From contig NZ_CP048113.1 in assembly GCF_010093065.1 (NCBI RefSeq), positions 5,394,001 to 5,458,000 of the forward strand: a stretch of DNA of 64,000 bases, in the 5' to 3' direction. The position numbers and the translations under genes were made by a program. Positions 36,321-46,300 of this stretch are shown one piece after another. Within the stretch, counting starts at the first letter, position 1; each line of letters starts with the position of its first letter. The stretch is from Chitinophaga agri. GTDB lineage: Bacteria; Bacteroidota; Bacteroidia; Chitinophagales; Chitinophagaceae. Below the pieces are notes generated by a model. It worked only from the letters and a program-made list of their open reading frames with translations, ran no database searches and was not told the origin of the DNA.

Positions 36321-37427
36321 TTATTCTCCCGATTCCAGTGTAAAGCCGAAAGTAGAACCTATTTCTGGTTTACTACGGATGTTGATCGTCTGTCCGTGGG
36401 CTTCGATGATATGTTTTACGATCGCAAGTCCGAGACCGGTACCACCTATATCACGGCTGCGCGCTCTGTCTGTGCGGTAGAATCGTTCAAATACACGGGG
36501 GAGGTGCTCTTCAGCGATACCGATACCATCATCCGATATTTCGATCAGTACACGTCTATCATCCATCACATAGATGCTGGCGACGGTATGGCCGTCAGTA
36601 CGGCCGTATTTGATAGAGTTGTCTACGAGGTTGATCAGTACCTGCCTTACCTTTTCCTTGTCTGCCAGTACGTGAATAGGCGCTTCGCAGCCTTTTTTCA
36701 CATTGAACTTAATACCTTTGGTATTGGCTTTGAGAGAGAGTGTATCAAAGACGTCCTTCAGCAGGTCCTGGATCACAAAGTTCTCACTGTTGATGGTCAT
36801 TTCACCACTTTCCAGTTTCGATATCTCGTCCAGGTCGTCAATGAGGCGGCAAAGCCGGTCAATATTCTTGGTAGCGTTTTTCAGGAACACTTTATTAACA
36901 GCCGGATCTTCCAGTGCCCCATCCAATAGCGTATGGATGTAACCCTGTACAGCGAAGATGGGCGTTTTCAGTTCATGGCTGAGGTTCAGCAGGAACTCTT
37001 TACGGAACTCTTCATTGCGGCGGAGATTATCGAGTTCCTCCTTCTTCTGGCTGGCCCATTTTTCCACATCTTCACTGACTTCCTCAATCGTTTTAAGCGG
37101 AAGTATATTCTTGTTGAAGAACTCTTCACGTTTAGAAGCTTTGGTCTGGTAGATGAATTTGTAAATGAGTTTTATCTTCCTGTAAATAAAGTTCTGTAAC
37201 GTATACAGGTACAGGTAATAAGAGACCAGGAAGGTCAGGACAAATGCGATCAGGACCACTTTCCAGGGAGCATTGATAAACAATGTGCCCAGCGTAATGA
37301 TAGCTGAAAGGATAAGGGCAGTAAAACCTGCCAGTTTTTGCGGAGAAAGATTCTTGGCTTTAAACATACTCCATAATGAGTAATTGCTATAATAGCGGGA
37401 AATTAAACCAATTTTTTCACTTGACAT
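36321..37427 (-). CDS. PhoR-like sensor histidine kinase
   Basis: Membrane sensor kinase of 368 residues. Two N-terminal helices (about 33-53 and 56-76) are separated by a very short loop, so it has little periplasmic domain. A coiled HAMP-like linker follows. The dimerisation domain has LSHELKTPI with phospho-acceptor His 151. The ATPase domain has NLVDNSIKYG, DDGIGI and GGTGLGLAI. It is transcribed after the response regulator with an 84-nt gap. A later ATG at MFKAKNLS would give 348 residues and is also possible. Confidence 0.92.
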   Translation of the reverse strand: MSSEKIGLISRYYSNYSLWSMFKAKNLSPQKLAGFTALILSAIITLGTLFINAPWKVVLIAFVLTFLVSYYLYLYTLQNFIYRKIKLIYKFIYQTKASKREEFFNKNILPLKTIEEVSEDVEKWASQKKEELDNLRRNEEFRKEFLLNLSHELKTPIFAVQGYIHTLLDGALEDPAVNKVFLKNATKNIDRLCRLIDDLDEISKLESGEMTINSENFVIQDLLKDVFDTLSLKANTKGIKFNVKKGCEAPIHVLADKEKVRQVLINLVDNSIKYGRTDGHTVASIYVMDDRRVLIEISDDGIGIAEEHLPRVFERFYRTDRARSRDIGGTGLGLAIVKHIIEAHGQTINIRSKPEIGSTFGFTLESGE

Positions 37428-37511
37428 AACACACAGGGCTGGATACGCAATACCCGTTTACGTATCCTGGATACGAATAATGGTGGTTAAATGGTAAGTA
37501 TGTGAGATTGC

Positions 37512-38195
37512 TTACATTTCGAATTTGTAACCTACGCCCTTCACGGTAGTGATCAGGTCAATACCTATTTTCTGACGTATTTTACGGATATGTACATCGA
37601 TCGTACGATCGCCTACGATCACTTCTGTACCCCATACCTGATTGAGTATCTCGTTGCGGAGGAATACACGGCCCGGTTTTGAAGCCAGTAACTGCAGCAG
37701 CTCAAATTCCTTTTTCGCGAGAATGATTTCCTGACCTTTATAAGTGACAGTGAACTTTTCACGGTCTATGATCAGATCACCCAGCTGTACCTGCTGGTCC
37801 TCCGGTTTGTGTAAACGGCGGAACAGGGCATTGATACGGCTTACCAGCAATTTGGGTTTAATTGGCTTTGCGATGTAGTCATCTGCGCCCATATTCAGAC
37901 CGTCGATCTCTGATTTCTCATCATTCAGTGCGGTAAGGAACAGCACCATCGTATCTTTAAATTCAGGCAGTTTTCTGATCTCGCGGCAGGTATCGATACC
38001 ATTTTTGTTGGGCATCATGATATCAAGCATGATAAGGTCAGGACGGAATACTTTCGCTTTCTGCACGGCTTCGCTACCATCTTTTGCGGTGATGGTGTCG
38101 TATCCGGCAGATTTCAGGTTATAGCTGATAATTTCCAGGATATCTATTTCATCGTCCACTACTAATATTTTGCCTGCAACCGCTTGGTCTATCAT
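37512..38195 (-). CDS. PhoB-like OmpR-family response regulator
   Basis: Two-component regulator of 227 residues. The receiver domain has acidic residues in VVDDE, phospho-acceptor Asp 58 in MLDIMMP, and the conserved Lys in AKPIKP. The C-terminal winged-helix domain (about 130-227) ends in TIDVHIRKIRQKIG and VKGVGYKFE, typical of the OmpR/PhoB class. Its partner kinase follows on the same strand. An adjacent porin O/P-like gene suggests phosphate control, by association only. Confidence 0.95.
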   Translation of the reverse strand: MIDQAVAGKILVVDDEIDILEIISYNLKSAGYDTITAKDGSEAVQKAKVFRPDLIMLDIMMPNKNGIDTCREIRKLPEFKDTMVLFLTALNDEKSEIDGLNMGADDYIAKPIKPKLLVSRINALFRRLHKPEDQQVQLGDLIIDREKFTVTYKGQEIILAKKEFELLQLLASKPGRVFLRNEILNQVWGTEVIVGDRTIDVHIRKIRQKIGIDLITTVKGVGYKFEM

Positions 38196-38219
38196 ATACT
38201 TTGACTTTTAAAGACGGCA

Positions 38220-38227
38220 CAAAATTA
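38220..38227 (-). promoter_or_regulatory. -7 element (TAATTTTG) of the PhoB/PhoR-like operon
   Basis: On the minus strand TAATTTTG lies 24 nt before the ATG. No -33 element at N19. No clear PHO-box repeat is seen nearby. Confidence 0.45.
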
Positions 38228-38365
38228 TAGCGCCGGCCTTGCTATTAATGAAAAATTAACATTATCTAATTGTTAATTCGATCACAACGCAGAACAGTAC
38301 AGGGATATAAGTAATGCAAAAATACGGGATTTTCCCATCCTTAATCCTGTGCTACAATAGTATTA

Positions 38366-39112
38366 TTAAACAGGTTTTTCATTTGTATGTTTATGGTTAT
38401 TATTATTTCCCGCGATCTTTTTTAATGCCAGGTTCACCTCATTAAGCATTTCCAGCTGCGTTTGCTGGATCTCCATCATGTCCTGCTGCTGATGGAGGAT
38501 GAGATGGTCTATTTTTTCATGCAGGATCCTTACTTCCAGCTCAGATTTGAGGTTGATCATATAGTCATTTTTTGCTCTTTGCCTGTCTTTCTCCTCCTGC
38601 CTGTTCTGGCTCATCATGATCACCGGCGCCTGTAAGGCCGCCAGGCAGGAGAGTATGAGATTCAGCAGGATAAAAGGATAGGGGTCAAAGGCTTTGTTAG
38701 CCAGCCAGTAGATGTTCACGGCCATCCATAACAGGATGAATACCAGGAAAGAAATAATGAATGTCCAGCTACCGCCAAAGGTGGCTATTTTGTCAGCCAC
38801 ACGCTGCCCTACGGTAAAAGCACTGGTACTGTCACTGTCCTCCAGTTTGTCGGTCAGGGTCTGATGCTCTTTGAGCTTTTCCAGTACCATCTTTTCCATT
38901 TCTGTGAGCTCGCCTATTTCCCTTGCGAACAGGTGTTCCAGGTACTTCTGCCGGTATTCGTTGATTTCGGAAACGGCCAGATGGGATTTGCTGGTAATAT
39001 GGGGATGATCTTTCTGTAAAAGTTCCATTACATTTTTGCTGATGCTGCGGCAATGGACTTTCTCAGACGATGGGTATGTTTTCCCGCTCAGATCACTGGT
39101 AAAGGTCTGCAT
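38366..39112 (-). CDS. DUF1003 membrane protein
   Basis: Inner-membrane protein of 248 residues. Two helices at about 113-133 and 143-163 enclose the family motif FDPYPFILLNLILSCLAALQ, followed by APVIMMSQNRQEEKDR. The N-terminal 100 residues are soluble, and the C-terminal 70 residues form a coiled coil with a His/Asn tail. The function of DUF1003 is not established. It is divergent from a secreted protein gene. Confidence 0.9.
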   Translation of the reverse strand: MQTFTSDLSGKTYPSSEKVHCRSISKNVMELLQKDHPHITSKSHLAVSEINEYRQKYLEHLFAREIGELTEMEKMVLEKLKEHQTLTDKLEDSDSTSAFTVGQRVADKIATFGGSWTFIISFLVFILLWMAVNIYWLANKAFDPYPFILLNLILSCLAALQAPVIMMSQNRQEEKDRQRAKNDYMINLKSELEVRILHEKIDHLILHQQQDMMEIQQTQLEMLNEVNLALKKIAGNNNNHKHTNEKPV

Positions 39113-39137
39113 GTGATACTCACTGTTTTTGGAGGTT

Positions 39138-39145
39138 CAAAAATA
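39138..39145 (-). promoter_or_regulatory. -7 element (TATTTTTG) of the DUF1003 gene
   Basis: On the minus strand TATTTTTG lies 25 nt upstream of the ATG. No clear -33 is seen. Confidence 0.45.
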
Positions 39146-39187
39146 AGGCGAAAAGGCCGGAAATGCGGTGCTGTAGTATTTTGGTCG

Positions 39188-39195
39188 TAAATTTG
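39188..39195 (+). promoter_or_regulatory. -7 element (TAAATTTG) of the secreted 732-aa protein
   Basis: TAAATTTG matches TAnnTTTG and gives a leader of about 38 nt. The spacer also holds the minus-strand promoter of the DUF1003 gene, so both genes share it. Confidence 0.45.
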
Positions 39196-39238
39196 CTATA
39201 CTAGCCTTATAAAGTTAGAGTAAAGCCTATTTACATTA

Positions 39239-41437
39239 ATGAAAAAAATTATAACTGGTATCTTGTTGCTGGCCTTTCTCCAGACCAGCCTGGTGCATGC
39301 GCAGAGTCAAAAAATTGATATACCTATCGGAAGAATTGGTTTCCATGATAATATCGATAGAGAACAGGCAGCCGCACTGAAATTTGACGGAAAGGCAGAC
39401 GACCTCGTTCACATATCTGATGATGAGACGCTGAATCTGCAGGTGACAAACGCCCTGATCAAGCAGGTTGATGACATGCAGATGCAGATCGAGATGGATT
39501 CGGCCCTCGACCACCGGCTGAAAATCAAATATTTGTCGGGTCTGTATGTAATGATCCGCGATTACAACAACAAACGTACTTACCGTAAAATAGCACCTGA
39601 GGAAGCCTCGTCCATGGTGAACGCTTTTCGTGAGATGATGAAAGCTGATATCAAAGGAGAAAGTATTCTCCCTTATGTCCATCAGCTTTCTTTTGACGCT
39701 GGCGAGAGAATGATCGAGCCTTTCAGGGAGAATCCAGGTTATAAGGATGCCCGTGGTGTACTGTTTGCAAAATATGCTTTTAGTAACCTGGAAACAGTCA
39801 TGTCCCAGATCGGTAATTACCTGGAATACCCGGCAACGGATTCAGTGATAGCCGCTGTGGCCAGAAAATATCCTAATCAGGTGCTGACATATGCCACTTC
39901 TTATACGCCGGTAGCTACTGCCATCAAAAAGAATCCTGATCCGATCGTGCAACTGATCGTACAGATAGGTAATTCCGGTAATTCACAGCTGATCCTGCCT
40001 TTCATTGATGAACTGATGGCCGGCACTACCACCGTCGATAAGATCTCTGCGGTAGCTGAGAATGAAGATAAATACTTCAGACAGCTGGTGAAGAGCGCCA
40101 TTACCCTGCAACACAGAAAGAACAATGGCGAAAAAATCATTGGCCTGAAAGCAATGCTGGAGAATATGCAGGCCCGTTCCCTGCGTTACATCCGGGAGAT
40201 GAACGACCTGCATGAAGAACCTGCTAATGTACGTTTCAGAATAGTAAAGGACTTTACACCGGAGGAACTGTACTACCTCATCATCAATGGTCAGGAGGAA
40301 CTGTATACTTCCAGTTACACGAACCATGCAAACGCTGGTTTGTATGACCAGATGATGGCGCGTATGAAACCAGCACGTGGAGATAGTTTGCTGATGCTGG
40401 TGGAGTTCGACAGGTTTAAGAAGTTCATCGCCATGGCGGCTGGCTTCAATACGCTCGATAACTTCCTGAAATCCATGGCGCCGGAGAACGCGAACTATCT
40501 GATGAAGAAGTATGTGAGCAGTCTGGAAAAAACAGAAGACCTGGAAGATGCGGTGGATGTGGCTAACTCATTTGGTAGCATTAGGGACACGAAATTGCTG
40601 GCATTCCTGCGTGAGGAAGTACGGAAGAACTATACTTTCGTATCCCGTAAGAAAGACAGAAGAGGTACAGTGATCTATGAATTACTGGGAAGCCTGTTTG
40701 ATACGGAAAACAATAGTGGCAGTGATTCTTCGAAAGCAAGCCAGATGTCGGCCAAATTACAGTTACCACCGATCAACTTTGTAACATATAACGCATTGCT
40801 GAGCGACAGCGGACGTGTATACCAGCAGGTGTTTTTCTATGGAGATAAAGACGGACATGATTCATATATCAGCTTCATGGGTAACTTCCCATCCAGCGAA
40901 TGGAGAGTCAGCAAAAATAAATACTGGACAACGATACAGTCTATCAAGGGTAAGCCGATCACTATTTATGCAAACCTGCCACTGGAAGAGCCGGAAGACA
41001 AAACTGCTATCGAAAAGCTGAGTGAATACCTGGATGAGAACGATATTCATCCCACCGTATTCATCCATCGTGGGCACAGCTATCACGTGAATACGACACT
41101 TGATAACCTGCAGAGTTCCGCAAAGATAGTCGTACTCGGCTCCTGTGGTGGTTATCATAATATGGCAATCGTATTGCAGAAATCGCCTGAGGCGCATATC
41201 ATCTCCTCCAAACAGGTGGGTACGCGTTTCGTGAATGAGCCGATCATACGTACCCTGGACGAAACGATCCGTGCCGGTAAAAATGTAGACTGGGTACAGA
41301 TGTGGGCCGCTCTGGGTAAACGTTTTGCAGGCGATGCACGTAACAAAGAGCTGTTCAGTGACTATGTGCCTCCGCACAAGAACCTGGGTGCTATTTTTAT
41401 CAAGGCATACAAGCAGATCATGAAAGAAGACAAGTAA
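39239..41437 (+). CDS. Secreted protein with possible clan-CD-like His/Cys site
   Basis: I do not recognise a named family. The 732-residue product has a signal peptide (about residues 1-21, ending VHAQ). Most of it appears alpha-helical (about 60-480). The C-terminal ~210 residues change character. A hydrophobic strand ends in VFIHRGHSYH (His 610, 613), followed after about 20 residues by IVVLGSCGGYH (Cys 636). This spacing of strand-His and strand-Cys recalls caspase-fold (clan CD) peptidases. The usual Asp before Cys is Ser here. An ABC exporter gene follows, after a strong terminator. Cysteine-peptidase activity is a hypothesis only. Confidence 0.75.
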   Translation: MKKIITGILLLAFLQTSLVHAQSQKIDIPIGRIGFHDNIDREQAAALKFDGKADDLVHISDDETLNLQVTNALIKQVDDMQMQIEMDSALDHRLKIKYLSGLYVMIRDYNNKRTYRKIAPEEASSMVNAFREMMKADIKGESILPYVHQLSFDAGERMIEPFRENPGYKDARGVLFAKYAFSNLETVMSQIGNYLEYPATDSVIAAVARKYPNQVLTYATSYTPVATAIKKNPDPIVQLIVQIGNSGNSQLILPFIDELMAGTTTVDKISAVAENEDKYFRQLVKSAITLQHRKNNGEKIIGLKAMLENMQARSLRYIREMNDLHEEPANVRFRIVKDFTPEELYYLIINGQEELYTSSYTNHANAGLYDQMMARMKPARGDSLLMLVEFDRFKKFIAMAAGFNTLDNFLKSMAPENANYLMKKYVSSLEKTEDLEDAVDVANSFGSIRDTKLLAFLREEVRKNYTFVSRKKDRRGTVIYELLGSLFDTENNSGSDSSKASQMSAKLQLPPINFVTYNALLSDSGRVYQQVFFYGDKDGHDSYISFMGNFPSSEWRVSKNKYWTTIQSIKGKPITIYANLPLEEPEDKTAIEKLSEYLDENDIHPTVFIHRGHSYHVNTTLDNLQSSAKIVVLGSCGGYHNMAIVLQKSPEAHIISSKQVGTRFVNEPIIRTLDETIRAGKNVDWVQMWAALGKRFAGDARNKELFSDYVPPHKNLGAIFIKAYKQIMKEDK

Positions 41438-41454
41438 AGTAATTATGAAATAGC

Positions 41455-41497
41455 AGAAAAAGCCCTCCGGCAACATTGCCGGAGGGCTTTTTCTTTA
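41455..41497 (+). terminator. Terminator after the 732-aa gene
   Basis: A perfect 17-bp stem (core AGCCCTCCGGC / GCCGGAGGGCT, AACATT loop) with A before and T after. It overlaps the promoter of the next gene. Confidence 0.92.
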
Positions 41498-41505
41498 TAC
41501 TTTTG
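41476..41505 (+). promoter_or_regulatory. Promoter of the ABC exporter, inside the terminator
   Basis: TTG (at the loop and start of the right terminator arm), exactly 19 nt, then TACTTTTG. The -7 box ends 4 nt before the GTG start, predicting a leaderless or near-leaderless message. Confidence 0.55.
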
Positions 41506-41509
41506 TACG

Positions 41510-43273
41510 GTGGAAAATACAGCGGTCAAGAAGGTTTTTGATATTAGCTTATTAAGGAGGATATTCACTTTTGCAGTTCCATACAGGCGCTCGTTCTATC
41601 TTTCAATGTTCCTGACGGTGTTACTTGCCGTTATATCGCCCATGCGGCCATACCTGATACAGCTAACGGTTGATAAATATATTGCAGGTCAGCTTATGCA
41701 GATGCTGATCACTATTACCATTGTGCAGGTGATACTCCTGCTGCTGGAAACCGTCATGCGTTTCTACTTCTCCTATCTCACTAACTGGCTGGGACAGTCT
41801 GTTGTAAAGGACCTCCGGGTAACCGTCTACAGGAAGATCGTCCGGCTTAACCTGGGATTCTTTGACAAGACCCCCATTGGTACACTGACCACCCGTACTA
41901 TCAATGATATTGAGGCAATCAATGATGTATTCTCGGAAGGGTTGATCTCCATTATTGCCGACATGCTGATGATCATTGCCATACTCGTCGTGATGTTCAT
42001 AGAAGACTGGCGGCTAACACTGATAAGTCTCTCTCCGTTCCCGGTGCTGATCATTGCCACCTACATTTTCAAGGAGAGTGTGAATAAGTCCTTTTACAGG
42101 GTAAGAAATGCCGTATCAGCGTTGAACGCCTTTGTACAGGAACACCTGACAGGGGTAGCGATTGTACAGGCATTTACTGGCGAGAAACGTGAATATGCCC
42201 GCTTCCGTCAGATCAACAAGGAGCATCGTACCGCGAATATAGACGCCATTTTTGCGTATTCTGTGTTCTTTCCGGTAGTGGAGATCATATTAGCTATTTC
42301 CCTGGGACTGATGGTCTGGTGGGGGGCCAATAAGGTACTGAACTATGAAGTGACGCAGGGGGTAATGATCGCTTTTATCATGTACCTGAACATGTTATTC
42401 CGTCCATTACGAATGCTGGCCGACAAGTTCAATACCCTGCAGATGGGCATGGTCGCCAGTGAGCGGGTGTTCCGCATACTGGATAGTGATGACTATATTG
42501 ATGACAGTGGCACGAAAGACGCGGCGGGTATGAAAGGTGCTATTACTTTTGACCATGTGTACTTTGCCTATAAAGATGCGGAATATGTGCTGAAGGATGT
42601 TGATTTCAGTGCCCGTCCTGGAGAGACGATCGCTATTGTAGGGCATACCGGTTCCGGTAAAACGACCATCATCAGTATCCTGAACCGCCTGTATGAAATT
42701 CAGAAAGGCCGCATCCTGATAGATGGTACTGATATCAAGGAATTTACCTTGTCTGCGCTGCGTAGTAAGATAGGCGTGGTATTACAGGATGTATTCCTGT
42801 TTGCCGGTTCAGTGTATGAGAATGTGACATTACGCAATCCTGCTATCAGCCGAGAGGAAGTAGAGCAGGCTGCGAAACTCATAGGATTACATGACTTTAT
42901 TCTGCAATTACCAGGTGGTTATGACTACCAGGTAATGGAACGGGGTAGCACCCTGTCCCTGGGGCAGCGTCAGCTGATCTCTTTCGTAAGGGCATTATTG
43001 TACGATCCATCCATTCTGATCCTGGACGAGGCTACTTCTTCCGTAGATACGGAGTCTGAAATGCTGATCCAGCGTGCCATAGACAAGCTGATCTCAGACA
43101 GGACCTCTATCATTATTGCGCATAGATTGTCTACGATCAGCAAGGCCAATAAGATCATTGTACTGGACAAAGGGGAGATCAGGGAAATGGGTACCCATGA
43201 GGAATTACTGAAGCTGGAAGGATTTTATTACAAATTACATAGTATGCAGTTCAAGCAGACGGGTGTTATTTAA
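41510..43273 (+). CDS. ABC exporter, fused membrane and ATPase domains (MsbA/MDR-like)
   Basis: Half-transporter of 587 residues. Six membrane helices (about residues 15-310) precede the nucleotide-binding domain (about 335-575). Walker A is GHTGSGKTT, Q-loop is LQDVFLF, the signature is LSLGQRQ (LSGGQ variant), Walker B is ILILDEAT, and the H-loop is IAHRLST. It works as a dimer exporting lipids, drugs or peptides; substrate unknown. The start is GTG: no ATG occurs until residue 33, which is inside the first helix. Next to it are the secreted 732-residue protein and the transglutaminase-like protein. Confidence 0.93.
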   Translation: MENTAVKKVFDISLLRRIFTFAVPYRRSFYLSMFLTVLLAVISPMRPYLIQLTVDKYIAGQLMQMLITITIVQVILLLLETVMRFYFSYLTNWLGQSVVKDLRVTVYRKIVRLNLGFFDKTPIGTLTTRTINDIEAINDVFSEGLISIIADMLMIIAILVVMFIEDWRLTLISLSPFPVLIIATYIFKESVNKSFYRVRNAVSALNAFVQEHLTGVAIVQAFTGEKREYARFRQINKEHRTANIDAIFAYSVFFPVVEIILAISLGLMVWWGANKVLNYEVTQGVMIAFIMYLNMLFRPLRMLADKFNTLQMGMVASERVFRILDSDDYIDDSGTKDAAGMKGAITFDHVYFAYKDAEYVLKDVDFSARPGETIAIVGHTGSGKTTIISILNRLYEIQKGRILIDGTDIKEFTLSALRSKIGVVLQDVFLFAGSVYENVTLRNPAISREEVEQAAKLIGLHDFILQLPGGYDYQVMERGSTLSLGQRQLISFVRALLYDPSILILDEATSSVDTESEMLIQRAIDKLISDRTSIIIAHRLSTISKANKIIVLDKGEIREMGTHEELLKLEGFYYKLHSMQFKQTGVI

Positions 43274-43331
43274 GTTAGTTTCATTACTTTAGAGTAGTAA
43301 AAAAAATATAATCCCTACTACCTATTGTTTT

Positions 43332-46300
43332 ATGAGCTGCTCTAAAAAGTTTATGCTTGTCAGCATTTTGTTATCGCTATTCTCGTTTGTTGCCTTTGCG
43401 GGGGACTATGAAAAAGCCTGGGACGCACTTAACAAGAATGACAAAACTCGCGCGGTCGAGTATTTCAGGAAGGCGCTGAAAAGCGATCCTGCTAAAAAGA
43501 ATAATGCCATGGCGGCATTGATATTACTGGAATCCTATGAGGGTAACGGTGATACTTTTCTGGAAAGATACCCCAATCCACTTGATGTATTTACAGATGT
43601 AAACCCTTATGCTTACGCACTTTGGTTCAATGATGCTGTACTTGGCGGTTATGGAACCAAGAAGGGGAAGCAAATGTTTAACATTAACCGGATCATTTCC
43701 GAGCAACGTTTTAATGGTTCTATGAAAGCGGCGGCAACTTACTTCAAGGCGCAGCACTTTCTGTTCGGACAGCGACGTGATAGTGCCGAAGTATATTACC
43801 GGCGAATCGGCGCGTTAGGCGACTGGCAGTTTGCCGGTGTATTTGATAATATCAGCGGAAGTGGTTTTAACAAAGATTATGCACCAATAAAAGAGCCGCG
43901 TTCCGGTAAAGGATTCACTTCCTACAACAATACCACTGTAGACTGGTTCTCTCCCTTATTCCTGGACGATGAAGGCTGGAAATTCGTAGGGACGTTGTTC
44001 CCATCAAAAACAGGTATTGGTTACGCACAAACATTTGTAAATGCGGATACGGAGAAAGACGTTATTCTCTGCCTGGGCGGCAAAGGGTCGCTGAAAGTGT
44101 GGGTGAACGATAAGCTGCTGATAGCGGAAGAGGAGGAATTGACGACAGAAATGGACAGGTATAATGTAAGATGTCACCTGAACAAAGGCTACAATCGCAT
44201 CCTGGTACAGATCGGTTTTACCAATGAAGATATACCGAACTTTATTGTAAGGCTGACGGATGATAAATATGCACCGTTACAGGGTATTACGCTTACCAAA
44301 GATGTACAGGATTATCAGATAGATAAGAGTACAGATGCGCCGAAAGTGCTGCCTCATTTTGCGGAAGCGTATTTTAAGGAACAGATGGCGAAGTATCCGC
44401 AGGATCCTGTGTTTCCGATATTGCTGGCAAAAGTATATGACCGCTGTAAGGATGCTGACAAAGCGAAGGCGGTGATGGCCGGCCTGTACAGGAAGTTTCC
44501 TGATAACCCGGTGATCCTGTACAACTATATTGATGGAATGTCGTATGAATATGACAGAACAGCTATTGCTGAGTTATCAGAAAAGATAAAGCTGATGGAT
44601 CCTGACAACTATGAAGTAAGGCAGACGGAAGAAGATCAGCTGGAGAAAGAGAAGAAATATACAGAGGCGCTTGAGTTAGTGAAAAAGATGGAAGCAAAGA
44701 ATGGAGAGAAGCTGTACACCATCATGAAGAAGATGTATCTGAATGCTTATCTGCAGCAGGTTGATAGTATGATCTCATTACTGAAATATGCATATGAGAA
44801 GTATCCGGATAATGCTACTATCGTGTCTACGATGTACCAGTATTATACACAAATGATGAAAGATAAAGTGGAAGCGTTGAAGGTACTGGAACAATATAAT
44901 GCTACCCATTTTAACACTGAGCTGGCCTATGAAATGGCAGATGTATATTTTCAGCAGAATGAAGTGGATAAAGGTGTAGCAGTGCTGAGACACGTTACAC
45001 ATGTGGTACCGTATGATCTTAGTGTGTATAATCCGCTGGTGAAACATTTCTTTGCACGCCAGGAATATGACTCGGCCATACATTATCTGCAGATCCAGCA
45101 TCAGATGAGCCCATACAGACATACGCCGTTAGGTGACGTAGCCAGCTCCTACCTGCAGAAAGGAGATAAACAGAAAGCGCTTGAGTATTACAAGCGTGCC
45201 CTTGGTCTGTATTCCGGTGGTTACGCCTATCGTGAAAAGATACGTGAACTGGAAAGTAAACCAGATGTATTCAGCTATTTCCCACAGATGGATTATTATG
45301 CTGAGATCAGTAAAAATCTAAAGGCAAAGAAAGATACTTCAAAGAGCTTCTACTATTTCTTTAATGACAAGAAAGTAGTGCTGTATGGAGAAGGAGCAAG
45401 CGAGCAGCTGGTGAACATGGCTATTTACATCAACAATAAAGATGGTCTTGAGCGCTGGAAAGAGATCAGTATTCCATACAACAGTGTATATGAAAACCTG
45501 ACCATTATCAAATCGGAAGTGGTAAAGGCCAGTGGAGCAAAGATACCGGCAGAAAGTTATGATAATGAGCTGGTGTTTACCAAGCTGGAGCCGGGTGACG
45601 TCGTGTATCTGAGTTATAAGGTCAGCAGTTATGGCATTGGCCGTCTCGGACGTGAGTATTGGGATAAGTTCTACTTCTCTTCATTCAACCCTACGTTGCT
45701 GGCCAGGTATAGCGTATTGGCTGCTGATGGTGTGCCGGTACATTATGAGATGAGTAATAATAGCAGCGGGTTGAAGCCGGTGGAAAGTAAGCATGAAAAT
45801 TTCCGTTTGTATACATGGGAAATGCGTAATGCACCTGTGCTGAAAGATGAGAATTATAGTCCGACGGCAAGCGACATTGGTAGTGTGCTGCATATTTCTA
45901 CAGTCAAATCCTGGGACGTGATCGCCGAGTGGTATAGTGATATCACACGTATCCAGTCAAGAGAAGACTTTGACATAAACGAAGCGTTTAAAGAGATCTT
46001 CCCGAAAGGAGTGGCTGGTATAAGTGATCAGGAGAAGGCACACCGTATTTACGATTACATTGAGAAGAATATCAGTTATAGTTCTGTGTCGTTCAGACAG
46101 GGGGCTTATATACCACAGCGTGCTTCCAAGACCCTGAATACACGTCTCGGTGACTGTAAGGATCTCTCAGCATTGTTCGTATCGTTTGCGCGTAAGGCAG
46201 GAATGGATGCCAATCTTGTGCTGGTAAGTACGCGCGGGAATGGCGAGCAGAGTATGAAACTGCCTTCTATGGAATTCAACCATTGCGTGGTGAGGTATAA

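Noticed and set aside
38228..38245. GC-rich symmetric stretch upstream of the PhoB-like gene as a PHO box
   Set aside because: It is not a direct repeat of the PHO-box type and the symmetry is short and imperfect.
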